Shown here one piece after another: positions 15,321-22,171 of a stretch of DNA of 46,921 nt. The notes below the pieces were generated by a model that saw only the letters and a list, made by a program, of their open reading frames with translations, was not told the origin of the DNA and made no database searches. The translations under genes were made by a program, and so were the position numbers. Location: the IMG/VR virus record IMGVR_UViG_3300044824_000053, positions 1 through 46,921 of that record. One strand, given 5' to 3'. Origin of the DNA: a virus. Positions within the stretch are counted from its first letter, which is position 1. Each line of letters starts with the position of its first letter.

Positions 15321-15464
15321 ATGAGAGAACTAGATGAAGATGATTTGAAACTTCTAGAAATGTTTAAATCTGCATCTCCAGAAGAGAAAGAAAAAGTCAT
15401 TAAATCTCTTCAAAACCACTATAAAGAGAGTAAAAAAGAGGAAGAAGAAAAATCTAACGAGTAA
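15321..15464 (+). CDS. Hypothetical small acidic/basic helical protein
   Basis: 47 residues (MRELDEDDLKLLEMFKSASPEEKEKVIKSLQ...), strongly charged, with a SPEEKEK segment recalling other early products. It has a strong AAGGAGG ribosome site. It is predicted to be all-helical, with no function that I can name. Confidence 0.62.
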   Translation: MRELDEDDLKLLEMFKSASPEEKEKVIKSLQNHYKESKKEEEEKSNE

Positions 15465-15504
15465 CTTGTTTCAATGTCAACTTACAACAATTAAGGAGAA
15501 ATAA

Positions 15505-15897
15505 ATGAAAAAGGTAGAAATTAGTGCAACAGTACCCGCAAATGAGAAGGAAGGGAAACCTGAGGCTTCAGCAACTATTCTAGTCGACTATCCGGATTTT
15601 GAAGCCGATGCCGAAGAGGCATTGGAAGAACTGGTCGAACATGTAGGAGAAAAAGCAGTCGGCACAAATGCCTTTGCCAACTGGCGAATCACACTTCAAT
15701 CCAATATGAGATCAGGATTGAAGAAAGGTGAAACTCAGGAAGCCATGCAAGCTCGACTTGGCAGTGCAAAGATGGGCATTTCTCAGGCAGGAATTGCAGT
15801 TGATCCTGAACAAGCGTTTTTCGCTAAGTTTGCTTCTGCTTCTGCAGAGGAAAAAGCGGCAATGCTTGCTCGTCTGCAAGAGAGGGCTGCAAGCTAA
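15505..15897 (+). CDS. Hypothetical DPEQAF-motif protein, paralogue 2
   Basis: 130 residues, acidic and alanine-rich. It shares with the product at 12322-12678 a C-terminal block beginning DPEQAF and ending in a charged helix (EEKAAMLARLQERAAS). The middle (RITLQSNMRSGLKKGET) is unlike its paralogue. AAGGAG precedes the ATG. As with paralogue 1, a stable hairpin and a 25-bp palindrome follow. Function unknown; abundant expression is suggested by the signals. Confidence 0.75.
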   Translation: MKKVEISATVPANEKEGKPEASATILVDYPDFEADAEEALEELVEHVGEKAVGTNAFANWRITLQSNMRSGLKKGETQEAMQARLGSAKMGISQAGIAVDPEQAFFAKFASASAEEKAAMLARLQERAAS

Positions 15898-15929
15898 GAC
15901 ATTGATCTTCTCTCATGTGGGAGGAGGGA

Positions 15930-15971
15930 GGGTGCTTGGTCTATCACTCCAGTGGTTATCACCAAGCATCC
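15930..15971 (+). terminator. Strong hairpin after paralogue 2, possible terminator
   Basis: GGGTGCTTGGT (15930-15940) pairs with ACCAAGCATCC (15961-15971), 11 bp with one G-U, around a 20-nt loop that itself can form CACT/AGTG. Only a short T-rich stretch follows, so it may be a weak terminator, an mRNA stabiliser or part of an RNA structure. Confidence 0.55.
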
Positions 15972-15992
15972 TTCGGTCTTTGTTTAAAATAA

Positions 15993-16017
15993 AGTTCGTT
16001 TTGGATTAAAACGATCT
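15993..16017. repeat. 25-bp dispersed palindrome, copy 7
   Basis: Left arm AGTTCGTTTTG, centre GAT, right arm TAAAACGATCT. It lies in the gap between paralogue 2 and the gene at 16188. Confidence 0.87.
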
Positions 16018-16187
16018 GCTAACGTAAGATGAAAAAGCTAACTGATTAAAACAGCGTTATGTTTAGATTTCCGCAGTTAAATTGTGGAAAACTATAACTG
16101 TCAAGCTACCTAAAGCAGCTTAACATAAAAGGAGGGAGGGGAGATTCCTCTCCCTCTGAAGCATAACGAATGATAGGAGAAAAAGCA
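16018..16187 (+). other. Leader with GC-rich hairpin before the 16188 gene
   Basis: No gene is seen here. A 10-bp GC-rich hairpin (16132-16141 with 16147-16156, 5-nt loop) carries an anti-ribosome-site-like purine arm, GGAGGGAGGGG, and lies 31 nt above the next start. There is no T-run. A looser repeat, CAGTTA...TAACTG, surrounds 16066-16092. Confidence 0.45.
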
Positions 16188-16430
16188 ATGACCATTAAAC
16201 GGTCAGTAATAGACGGATTATCCCGCTATGTAAATCAACGGGTTCCCACAGGTAGTTTCCTCAAAGCTGTTTTAGAAAATAATCTCAAAGAAACAGTATT
16301 ATGTGCAGATGAAGAAAACACATTAGCAATTCATGAGATTGTAAGATATTGTTATGTTGAGTTGCCCTCCATCTGTTGGGGTTCTCCTGAGAAAGTCCAG
16401 AAGTGGCTTGAAAGGAGAGAGAATGAATAA
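16188..16430 (+). CDS. Conserved phage protein of unknown function
   Basis: 80 residues. The pattern TIKRSVIDGLSRYVNQRVPTG, then FLKAVLENNLKE, then a CADEEN and LPSICWGSPEKVQKWLERREN ending is one I know from many unrelated phages, always annotated as hypothetical. The start at 16188 follows AGGAG by 8 bp. It overlaps the next gene by 8 bp. Its wide spread suggests a conserved early function. Confidence 0.75.
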   Translation: MTIKRSVIDGLSRYVNQRVPTGSFLKAVLENNLKETVLCADEENTLAIHEIVRYCYVELPSICWGSPEKVQKWLERRENE

Positions 16431-16731
16431 CTTTGCAGATTATCTTACTCCAGAACAAGCTTATGAGATTAATAAAAATGAAGTATGTATTCAAATAGGT
16501 GGTTCACATATCTGTATTCAAAGTACTTTAGATTCAGAGGCTAAAGATAAAGACAATACTACTTTAGCTGAATGGAAGAGAAGAGCTTCAATCAGAGGAA
16601 AATGTATAGTATGTAAAGAAGAAGACAAATGGAGATATGCTGACACTGATATGTGTTTCTCATGTACAACAGGAGAAGCAGATGCTTCAGGAGATTATGA
16701 ACTCCTATATATTCCTAGAAGAAGGAAATAA
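16423..16731 (+). CDS. Putative zinc-finger protein
   Basis: 102 residues. The C-terminal half has CIVCK and CFSCTTGE pairs consistent with a zinc ribbon (TraR/DksA-like size, though the family is not certain). The N-terminal half is NFADYLTPEQAYEINKNEV. The start at 16423 is within the end of the previous gene, with AAAGGAGAGAGA upstream; a longer frame lacks a site. It stops in a TAATG overlap with the next gene. Confidence 0.68.
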   Translation: MNNFADYLTPEQAYEINKNEVCIQIGGSHICIQSTLDSEAKDKDNTTLAEWKRRASIRGKCIVCKEEDKWRYADTDMCFSCTTGEADASGDYELLYIPRRRK

Positions 16732-16904
16732 TGACTAAATCAAAAAAGCCTGAAAATACATCAGTCTCAAATGATGCTTGGGAGAAGTTCATTGAGTACT
16801 GTAATGAAGAGGGAATAGATTTACAATATCCAGAAGATTGGATGCCTTGGTTTACTTGTTTTGAGGCTGGATATAAAGCAAGAATGGAAGATGAAGATGA
16901 CTAA
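16731..16904 (+). CDS. Hypothetical small acidic protein
   Basis: 57 residues (MTKSKKPENTSVSNDAWEKF...WMPWFTCFEAGYKARMEDEDD). The DAWEKF...CFEAGYKA pattern recalls short phage proteins of unknown function. It is coupled by TAATG at its start and overlaps the ligase start at its end. Confidence 0.66.
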   Translation: MTKSKKPENTSVSNDAWEKFIEYCNEEGIDLQYPEDWMPWFTCFEAGYKARMEDEDD

Positions 16905-17757
16905 CCAATGGCAAAGATGGAAGAACATAATGAAGTGTTATCCATTTGAAGAAAAACGTCTATCCAAATGGAAACCTCCATATATAGTCCAGCCTAAATA
17001 CGATGGAGTTCGTTGTCGAGCACTTCCAATTGAAGGAACTTCTAAATTTCTCCTTTTATCAAGTGAAGAAAATCCAATCTTTTCTGTACCCCACCTTAAT
17101 AACATAATAGAAAGAACCTTTCCAGATCCTTTGAAACGAGTAGAACTGGATGGAGAGTTATACTGCCACGGTATGTCATTTGAGCAGATTACATCTATAA
17201 CAAGTCGAACAGTTAACCTCCATCCTGATCATACTAAGATTCAATTCCACCTCTTTGATATTATAACTAATCAACCTCAACTTGCACGAACTCTAGTTAT
17301 TGAAGAGTTTAGAAATTTATCTCCTTGGATTGTAGTAGCGCCATTTTACCTTTGTAATAATCTAGATGATATCCTTCAAGCATATGACAAGATAATTAAT
17401 CAAGGCTATGAAGGAATCATAGTACGAAATATAGACGGTTACTATGAACGTAAAAGATCAACCAAAGTTATGAAATTCAAACCTAAACAACAGGATGAGT
17501 ATGAAATCATTGGATTCCAAGAAGAAATTGACTCTGGAGGAACTCCGAAAGATACTCTCGGATCACTCACTTGCAAAAGTGGCGATGGAAATATCTTTAA
17601 CGTCGGAACAGGTTTTACTACTGAGAGAAGAAAACAGATATGGGAAGCAAGGAACATTATTATCGGTGAAACAGCTATTGTAAAATATCAGCATATTTCG
17701 TCAGCTAATCATGTACCAAGATTTCCTGTTTTTGTAGAAGTTAAGGTGAGGACATGA
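16897..17757 (+). CDS. ATP-dependent DNA ligase
   Basis: This 286-residue minimal ligase seals nicks in phage DNA. It shows motif I KYDGVR (adenylated lysine near residue 38), motif III VELDGELY, motif IIIa FHLFDI, motif IV YEGIIVRN and motif V VMKFKPKQQDEYEIIGF, followed by an OB-fold-sized tail ending HVPRFPVFVEVK. This length is typical of small phage/viral ligases without extra domains. The start at 16897 lies 6 bp after GGAAG; 16891 is also possible. It overlaps the next gene as ATGA. Confidence 0.92.
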   Translation: MTNQWQRWKNIMKCYPFEEKRLSKWKPPYIVQPKYDGVRCRALPIEGTSKFLLLSSEENPIFSVPHLNNIIERTFPDPLKRVELDGELYCHGMSFEQITSITSRTVNLHPDHTKIQFHLFDIITNQPQLARTLVIEEFRNLSPWIVVAPFYLCNNLDDILQAYDKIINQGYEGIIVRNIDGYYERKRSTKVMKFKPKQQDEYEIIGFQEEIDSGGTPKDTLGSLTCKSGDGNIFNVGTGFTTERRKQIWEARNIIIGETAIVKYQHISSANHVPRFPVFVEVKVRT

Positions 17758-17885
17758 ATAAATATAGTCTTAGAGATGTAGTGAGTATTTGCATTATGAT
17801 CTTTACTTTAGGATTCATTTTAGGTGGTATTATTCAGATACAGTATATGCATCACCTATATCCATGTATAAGAGGACTTAAATGA
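17754..17885 (+). CDS. Small membrane protein
   Basis: 43 residues with one clear transmembrane helix (VSICIMIFTLGFILGGIIQI) and short flanks. It overlaps the ligase stop as ATGA. Function unknown; small early membrane proteins are often involved in host takeover or superinfection exclusion, but there is no direct sign of that. Confidence 0.6.
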   Translation: MNKYSLRDVVSICIMIFTLGFILGGIIQIQYMHHLYPCIRGLK

Positions 17886-17925
17886 CTACTCATGTTCTTA
17901 AGGAAAAAGAAAGGAGCACAGTGAA

Positions 17926-18081
17926 ATGAAATATCTTTATCATAAGATCATGTATTGGATAGTTGGATTTGATAGAACTAATATAAGAGTTAGAGACTAT
18001 CATATCAATAACTATCTCAAAAAAATCAACTATGAACCTACAATGGGTTATCTAAATAAGGGAGACCAAAATGACACCTAG
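17926..18081 (+). CDS. Hypothetical small basic protein
   Basis: 51 residues (MKYLYHKIMYWIVGFDRTNIRVRDYH...), tyrosine-rich and basic, no recognised domain. AAAGGAG precedes the start at a slightly long spacing. It overlaps the HIRAN gene by 11 bp. Confidence 0.55.
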   Translation: MKYLYHKIMYWIVGFDRTNIRVRDYHINNYLKKINYEPTMGYLNKGDQNDT

Positions 18082-18394
18082 AGAATTCTTTATTGCTGGT
18101 GTACAGTTCCAAAATCCAGGGCTTATGTCCTGTATTAGGAAAATAGAAGTTGGCCAAGAACTTGATCTCGAACCTGATCCTGAGAACAAATTTGATCCTA
18201 ATGCTACAAAGATAATCCTTGTCAACGAAGATTCCAAAGTAACTATGCTAGGTTACTTACCTAAACAATATAGTGCTGAAATAGCTGGATTTCTAACTCT
18301 TGACATGATCTTGAAATGCACAGTCATTGGACTCAATCCTAATGCCAAACCTTGGGAAATGTGCAAGGTGAGGATTGAAGAGGAAGAACTATGA
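18071..18394 (+). CDS. HIRAN-domain protein
   Basis: 107 residues that are essentially one HIRAN domain. The pattern FFIAGVQFQNPG, GQELDLEPDPENKFDPNATKI and MLGYLPKQYSAEIAGFL matches the HIRAN fold, which in HLTF/Rad5 proteins binds 3' ends of single-stranded DNA. A stand-alone phage copy beside ligase and near recombination genes suggests a role in sensing DNA ends or stalled forks. GGGAGA precedes the ATG. Its stop overlaps the next short frame as ATGA. Confidence 0.85.
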   Translation: MTPREFFIAGVQFQNPGLMSCIRKIEVGQELDLEPDPENKFDPNATKIILVNEDSKVTMLGYLPKQYSAEIAGFLTLDMILKCTVIGLNPNAKPWEMCKVRIEEEEL

Positions 18395-18459
18395 ATGTCT
18401 ATAAAAGGTTAGAAGTCTTTGGATTTAATATTAATCCTATAAATCACAAACTAACATAA
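18391..18459 (+). CDS. Possible 22-residue peptide
   Basis: MNVYKRLEVFGFNINPINHKLT, started by an ATGA overlap with the HIRAN gene and a GAGGAAG site. It is so short that only its overlap supports it. The remaining gap to 18539 holds no other gene that I can support. Confidence 0.3.
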   Translation: MNVYKRLEVFGFNINPINHKLT

Positions 18460-18539
18460 CGTGATTTAAATACAAGAGAAGATAAGAATTACAAACGACT
18501 TTATAAACTTCTTGGAAAAAATTAAGGTAAGGAGACAGA

Positions 18540-18854
18540 ATGAAATTCGTGCGATGTGCAGAATGTGGAACTGAACTGGAAATTAAAAGAGTTGCTTTAC
18601 CTAAATATGGACAAATTGTAGACATTATTCCACAGCATATTTGTCCATCTACACCAGTCCAGTTCAATCCAACTCCAAATCCACTTCCTGTAAGTGGTGG
18701 ACAGTTCGTTTTGAAATTAAACGATCTGGCCAAATCATCTATTCCTTTACCTAATGCTGAAGGCTCAGAGTTAAAAGATAGACGGCCTGACGTAGTTACA
18801 TCTACAGCACCGAAAACCATCTTTGACCAAATAGAAGCAATGAAGAGAGAGTAG
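18540..18854 (+). CDS. Zinc-ribbon-like conserved phage protein
   Basis: 104 residues. It starts with a CAECGTELEIKRVALPKYGQI segment, of a type seen at the N-terminus of many phage hypothetical proteins, and has a further cysteine at HICPS, giving a probable zinc ribbon. The rest is low complexity and proline-rich. AAGGAGA precedes the ATG. A copy of the 25-bp palindrome lies inside it, encoding QFVLKLNDL. Confidence 0.72.
   Translation: MKFVRCAECGTELEIKRVALPKYGQIVDIIPQHICPSTPVQFNPTPNPLPVSGGQFVLKLNDLAKSSIPLPNAEGSELKDRRPDVVTSTAPKTIFDQIEAMKRE
18703..18727. repeat. 25-bp dispersed palindrome, copy 8 (inside coding sequence)
   Basis: Left arm AGTTCGTTTTG, centre AAA, right arm TTAAACGATCT. It lies within a coding gene, with two differences in the right inner arm. 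Confidence 0.75.
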
Positions 18855-18901
18855 GAAGTGGAATAGAACCTACTAAGGAATTACCATAGAAGGAATAAGT
18901 C

Positions 18902-19060
18902 ATGATTGAAAAACTTAGAATATTTCTTACTGATTTGTCTCTTCAAGATGCATCTGACATGTTGTTATGGCTAGGTAAGAATGAAATTGATGATATTTTT
19001 GAGATGATAGAGGTAATTCTAGAATCTCATCCATCTTTATATACTCCAAGAGAGGAATAA
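18902..19060 (+). CDS. Hypothetical small acidic protein
   Basis: 52 residues (MIEKLRIFLTDLSLQDASDMLLWLGKNEIDDIFEMIE...), helical and acidic, of unknown function. An AGAAGGA site precedes the ATG. No motif is visible. Confidence 0.6.
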   Translation: MIEKLRIFLTDLSLQDASDMLLWLGKNEIDDIFEMIEVILESHPSLYTPREE

Positions 19061-19090
19061 GTTATGAAAAAAAGGACATTTTAATCTACT

Positions 19091-19357
19091 ATGCCTAGAA
19101 AAGGGAGACCAAGAGGAAATGTAAGTAAGAGGTTTTGGAAAAAAGTAATAATTCTAGAACCTAATAGTTGTTGGATATGGAAGGGAAGTAGATATCCTAA
19201 TGGATATGGTGCATTTAGAATAGATGGAATAAAAGGACAAAATATAGGAGCTCATAGACTATCTTATGCACTAACTTATGGAGACTTTAATGGAAAACTA
19301 AAAGTTCTTCATAAGTGTGATAATCCATCTTGTGTAAACCCAAAGCATCTATTTTAG
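19091..19357 (+). CDS. HNH endonuclease, C-terminus lost to a frameshift
   Basis: 88 residues of a small HNH nuclease: CWIWKGSRYPNGYG, AHRLSYALTYG and VLHKCDNPSCVNPKHLF are the zinc/HNH core shared with NUMOD/homing-type HNH proteins. The frame stops at TAG 19355-19357 just after HLF. In the -1 frame the usual continuation LGTQSDNMIDAIRKGRK follows directly and ends in an ATGA overlap with the next gene. So one T seems missing from the run at 19352-19355. This is a mutation, a consensus error or a frameshift signal. The core HNH residues are intact, so partial activity is possible. Confidence 0.8.
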   Translation: MPRKGRPRGNVSKRFWKKVIILEPNSCWIWKGSRYPNGYGAFRIDGIKGQNIGAHRLSYALTYGDFNGKLKVLHKCDNPSCVNPKHLF

Positions 19358-19403
19358 GTACACAATCAGATAATATGATAGATGCTATTAGAAAGGGTAG
19401 AAA

Positions 19404-19700
19404 ATGATAAAGGTATTTATTGTCAATAAAAGCTTTCATGACTTTACAGCAGCTAAGCAATATGGAGAAGTTATCTATCTATCTGAAGGTCCTATGGGCC
19501 GCTATGAGACGAATAACATGGCTAGGCAATTTGAACTTTTAATCAAAGATTCAAAGCCTGAAGACTTTATTGTTTCCTGTTCATTGAATGTAATGAATAT
19601 TGTAGCAACTGCAATATTTGTAGCTAAACACCATAGATTGAATTTACTTCTATGGAAAGATGGTAGGTATATAGAAAGGAGCTTAATCTTTGGTGACTAA
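19404..19700 (+). CDS. Conserved phage protein of unknown function
   Basis: 98 residues. The sequence MIKVFIVNKSFHDFTAAKQYG, with YLSEGPMGRYETNNMARQF and SLNVMNIVATAIFVAKHHRLNLLLW, is of a type I know from many phage genomes without assigned function. It has a Rossmann-like alternating strand/helix look. The start overlaps the frame-restored HNH stop as ATGA. It overlaps the next gene by 8 bp. Confidence 0.72.
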   Translation: MIKVFIVNKSFHDFTAAKQYGEVIYLSEGPMGRYETNNMARQFELLIKDSKPEDFIVSCSLNVMNIVATAIFVAKHHRLNLLLWKDGRYIERSLIFGD

Positions 19701-19869
19701 ACGAACTCTAGACAACTGGCGCCTTGATTCTCTTAGGGAGATAAATAGGTTAAAATACCTTCCTAAAGAAGGCCAAGATATAAATACTAACCACTGCATA
19801 GAAATGAATCAGCGGATTTTGCGACTAACAGCAGAACTTAGGGATTTCTTTCTATTAATGAAAGAATAA
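19693..19869 (+). CDS. Hypothetical small helical protein
   Basis: 58 residues starting with GTG inside the end of the previous gene (TKRTLDNWRLDSLREINRLKYLP...). It is predicted to be two helices (EMNQRILRLTAELRDFFLLMKE). The ribosome site is weak, so coupled translation is assumed. Function unknown. Confidence 0.55.
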   Translation: MTKRTLDNWRLDSLREINRLKYLPKEGQDINTNHCIEMNQRILRLTAELRDFFLLMKE

Positions 19870-19882
19870 CAAGGAGGAATTA

Positions 19883-20056
19883 ATGCCTATTTATGGTTTC
19901 TATGAAGAAAAGATCCCAATATTTAGGGAAACTAATACACCACATGAATTAGAATCTTTATTAACTGTAGATGAAGTAAATGGAATGGTAGCTCGTATTG
20001 TCTTCCTAGAGGATTTGCTAAAGGAGATAGAAAGGATAATAAGGGATGAAGTTTAA
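19883..20056 (+). CDS. Hypothetical small protein
   Basis: 57 residues (MPIYGFYEEKIPIFRETNTPHELESLL...), ending in an amphipathic helix (ARIVFLEDLLKEIERIIRDEV). It has a strong AAGGAGG site and overlaps the nuclease start by 11 bp. Function unknown; the position suggests the replication/recombination group. Confidence 0.6.
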   Translation: MPIYGFYEEKIPIFRETNTPHELESLLTVDEVNGMVARIVFLEDLLKEIERIIRDEV

Positions 20057-21050
20057 TCTTCCAACTCAACCTACTTGGTCTATTTATGATAGTTCAAAAC
20101 TAGATCAATATCTTCAATGCCTAAGGATGTTCTTCTTTGAACAAGTCCTAGGTTGGAGATCTGACTTGCCAAACCATGACTTGTACTTCGGCGAGTGTTG
20201 GCACCTTGCCCGCGAGCATCAGTTACTCTTTGGCTATGATGACATCTTTCCTGCATATGCTAGGTTTGAACAGCATTATAGGAAGGAATATAACCAAGAA
20301 ACTGACTCTCTATATACACCTAAAAATCCAGCAGGAGTCCTCTCAGCACTTCACAACTTTGCTCGAACTTACAAATTTGACTTAGTTGAAAACAAGGTAT
20401 ATGAACAAGATGGAGTGAAGTTTACTGAAATCTCTGGAAAAGTTCCAGTTAGTACTAAGTACTCCATGTATTATAGAATGGACTCCATCATTGAACAGAT
20501 CTCAGATGGATTGATTAAAAGCTGGGATCATAAAACTACAAAGGAAAGTAATATAGTCTATGATTCCTGGACTAATAAATTTCAGTTGTCAATCCAGAAT
20601 GGTACATACAGTCATTGTCTCTACTGTATGTTTCCTGTAGAGAGAGTGCTCGGAGTTGAATTTGATGGAGTTGGATTTGGCTTCTTGTCTCGCGGATCAG
20701 CTAAACGCCCAGCAGGGTATTACTCAACTCTGCGGCGCATCCAAGCTTACAAATCAGTAGAACAAATGAACACTTGGTTATGGACAGTTAATGATTTAAT
20801 AGCTGACATTGAACGAGATATGGATCGTCTCTTCCACTGTGATGACGGAGATTCAACTTTGGCGGCATTTAGGTGTAATCCAAAGTCTTGCTTTGCCTAT
20901 AATCGCCAATGTGCATATTATGACTATTGTTGTTCTTGGCCAAATCCACTAAGGCAATGTAGTCAGCCACCAATAGGATTCCATGTTAATTGGTGGGACC
21001 CTAGTACTAAACCAGCCTCAGTACATAAAGACTTAATTGGGAGGTTCTAG
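20046..21050 (+). CDS. PD-(D/E)XK nuclease, RecB/Cas4-like with probable Fe-S cluster
   Basis: This 334-residue protein has the layout of RecB-family/Cas4-like nucleases: an N-terminal cysteine (YLQCLRMFF near 24), an HLAREH segment, the catalytic region YYRMDSII...GLIKSWDHKTTK (the D-x(n)-(D/E)xK type), a QLSIQNGTYSH motif, and C-terminal cysteines (CFAYNRQCAYYDYCC) that could complete a 4Fe-4S cluster. It is adjacent to and overlaps the Sak4-like ATPase, a common phage recombination pair. It probably processes DNA ends to feed single-strand annealing. It could be called Cas4-like, but no CRISPR is present. Confidence 0.85.
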   Translation: MKFNLPTQPTWSIYDSSKLDQYLQCLRMFFFEQVLGWRSDLPNHDLYFGECWHLAREHQLLFGYDDIFPAYARFEQHYRKEYNQETDSLYTPKNPAGVLSALHNFARTYKFDLVENKVYEQDGVKFTEISGKVPVSTKYSMYYRMDSIIEQISDGLIKSWDHKTTKESNIVYDSWTNKFQLSIQNGTYSHCLYCMFPVERVLGVEFDGVGFGFLSRGSAKRPAGYYSTLRRIQAYKSVEQMNTWLWTVNDLIADIERDMDRLFHCDDGDSTLAAFRCNPKSCFAYNRQCAYYDYCCSWPNPLRQCSQPPIGFHVNWWDPSTKPASVHKDLIGRF

Positions 21051-21913
21051 TGTCCTACAACTACAAAGATGAACTAAAAAGGGTAACAGATTACTATGCC
21101 CAAGATCGTCTACAAAAACGCTTTAGTGCTTTAATCTATGGACCTTCTGGTTCTGGTAAAACTTTCTTGTTACGAAGTTGCCGGCGCCCAGTTCACATTG
21201 ACTCTTTCGATCCCGGTGGGACTAAGTGTCTACTTGACTGGATTAAAACTGGTGACATAATCTGTGATACACGCTTTGAAAGTGAAGATCCTCTCTCGCC
21301 TAAAGCCTTTGCTATGTGGAAACAGTCTATTGACATTCGACTTCAAGTAGGTTACTTCAACCACATAGGTACCTACGCCCTTGATTCCTCCACTATGTGG
21401 ATGGCTGCAGCAATGAATGCTCAACAAATCATTAGTGGAACACAGGGTAAAGCTCCTAAATGGAATCAAGACTACAAACCAGTTAGGGCTGAGATGGAAA
21501 CTTATATTCGTAAGTTAATGTCACTCCCTTGTGATTTTATTCTAACAGGTCATCTGGAGAAAAATGAAGAATTACTCTCTATTGATCCAAAGACTGGTAT
21601 AGAACGAAAAAATGTAGAGTATCGTTTCATGACTATTGGAAAAGCAGAGATTACAATCCCTTTGCTATTCGATGAGATGTATGTTCTACAAGGAAAGGAG
21701 GATTTAAGTGGCCAACGAACTATGTTAATCCAAGCTCAAGGAAAGTTTCAAGCTCGTTCTCGACTCAAAGGTAATGGAAAACTATCTGATGAAGAACCTG
21801 CTGATATTAAAGCACTTTTGAAAAAGATAGGGCTTTCCATAGAGGACAAACCAAAACTTTCAATGAACAAAGAGGAAGAAAACAAGGAATCATCTATCAC
21901 AAAGGAGACGTAA
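21050..21913 (+). CDS. RecA-fold ATPase, Sak4-like recombinase
   Basis: 287 residues with Walker A YGPSGSGKTFLLRSC near residue 30, a DPGG motif soon after, and a YALDSSTMW Walker B region near 107. This is the AAA_24/Sak4 type, which promotes single-strand annealing together with an SSB. The SSB-like gene two places downstream and the nuclease upstream form the expected module. The start is GTG at 21050 with GGGAGG upstream, overlapping the nuclease stop. The tail is acidic and low complexity. Confidence 0.85.
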   Translation: MSYNYKDELKRVTDYYAQDRLQKRFSALIYGPSGSGKTFLLRSCRRPVHIDSFDPGGTKCLLDWIKTGDIICDTRFESEDPLSPKAFAMWKQSIDIRLQVGYFNHIGTYALDSSTMWMAAAMNAQQIISGTQGKAPKWNQDYKPVRAEMETYIRKLMSLPCDFILTGHLEKNEELLSIDPKTGIERKNVEYRFMTIGKAEITIPLLFDEMYVLQGKEDLSGQRTMLIQAQGKFQARSRLKGNGKLSDEEPADIKALLKKIGLSIEDKPKLSMNKEEENKESSITKET

Positions 21914-22152
21914 TGGACTATACACAACTAACTGAAATAACTAAAGAAATAGTAAGTGAGATCTTTACTTACTATCCTTGGGAGGTAGAACAAATTGACT
22001 CAAGTAATGAGATAAGAGATTCTTTAGCAAAAGCTTTTAAAACTGTAGTTAATGTTGTCCCTCCATCACCTACTAGAACAAGAGCACTCAATGCTATCAT
22101 TGATGCTCGAATGTTAGCTAATGCGGCAATAACTTTCAAAGGGAAGTACTAA
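21913..22152 (+). CDS. Acb2/Tad1 hairpin-like protein, possible cyclic-nucleotide sponge
   Basis: 79 residues. The C-terminal part VVPPSPTRTRALNAIIDARMLANAAI fits the helical hairpin signature (P-S-x-R-T-x-A-L-x-x-[IL]-x-[ED]-A-x-M-x-A-N-A-A-I) found in the Acb2/Tad1 hairpin family and related small phage proteins. Acb2 binds cyclic nucleotides made by CBASS and Thoeris defence. It is placed inside the recombination operon (TAATG start, AAGGAG), a place where small accessory genes often sit. Membership is from pattern memory; sponge activity is inference. Confidence 0.6.
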   Translation: MDYTQLTEITKEIVSEIFTYYPWEVEQIDSSNEIRDSLAKAFKTVVNVVPPSPTRTRALNAIIDARMLANAAITFKGKY

Positions 22153-22171
22153 ACAAATAAAAGGAGAGAGT

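Noticed and set aside
17881-17928. 15-codon frame MTTHVLKEKERSTVK
   Set aside because: Too short and without a strong ribosome site; the region is more likely the leader of the gene at 17926.
20046-21050. Cas4-like nuclease as part of a CRISPR system
   Set aside because: No CRISPR array or other cas gene is present; the neighbours are recombination genes.
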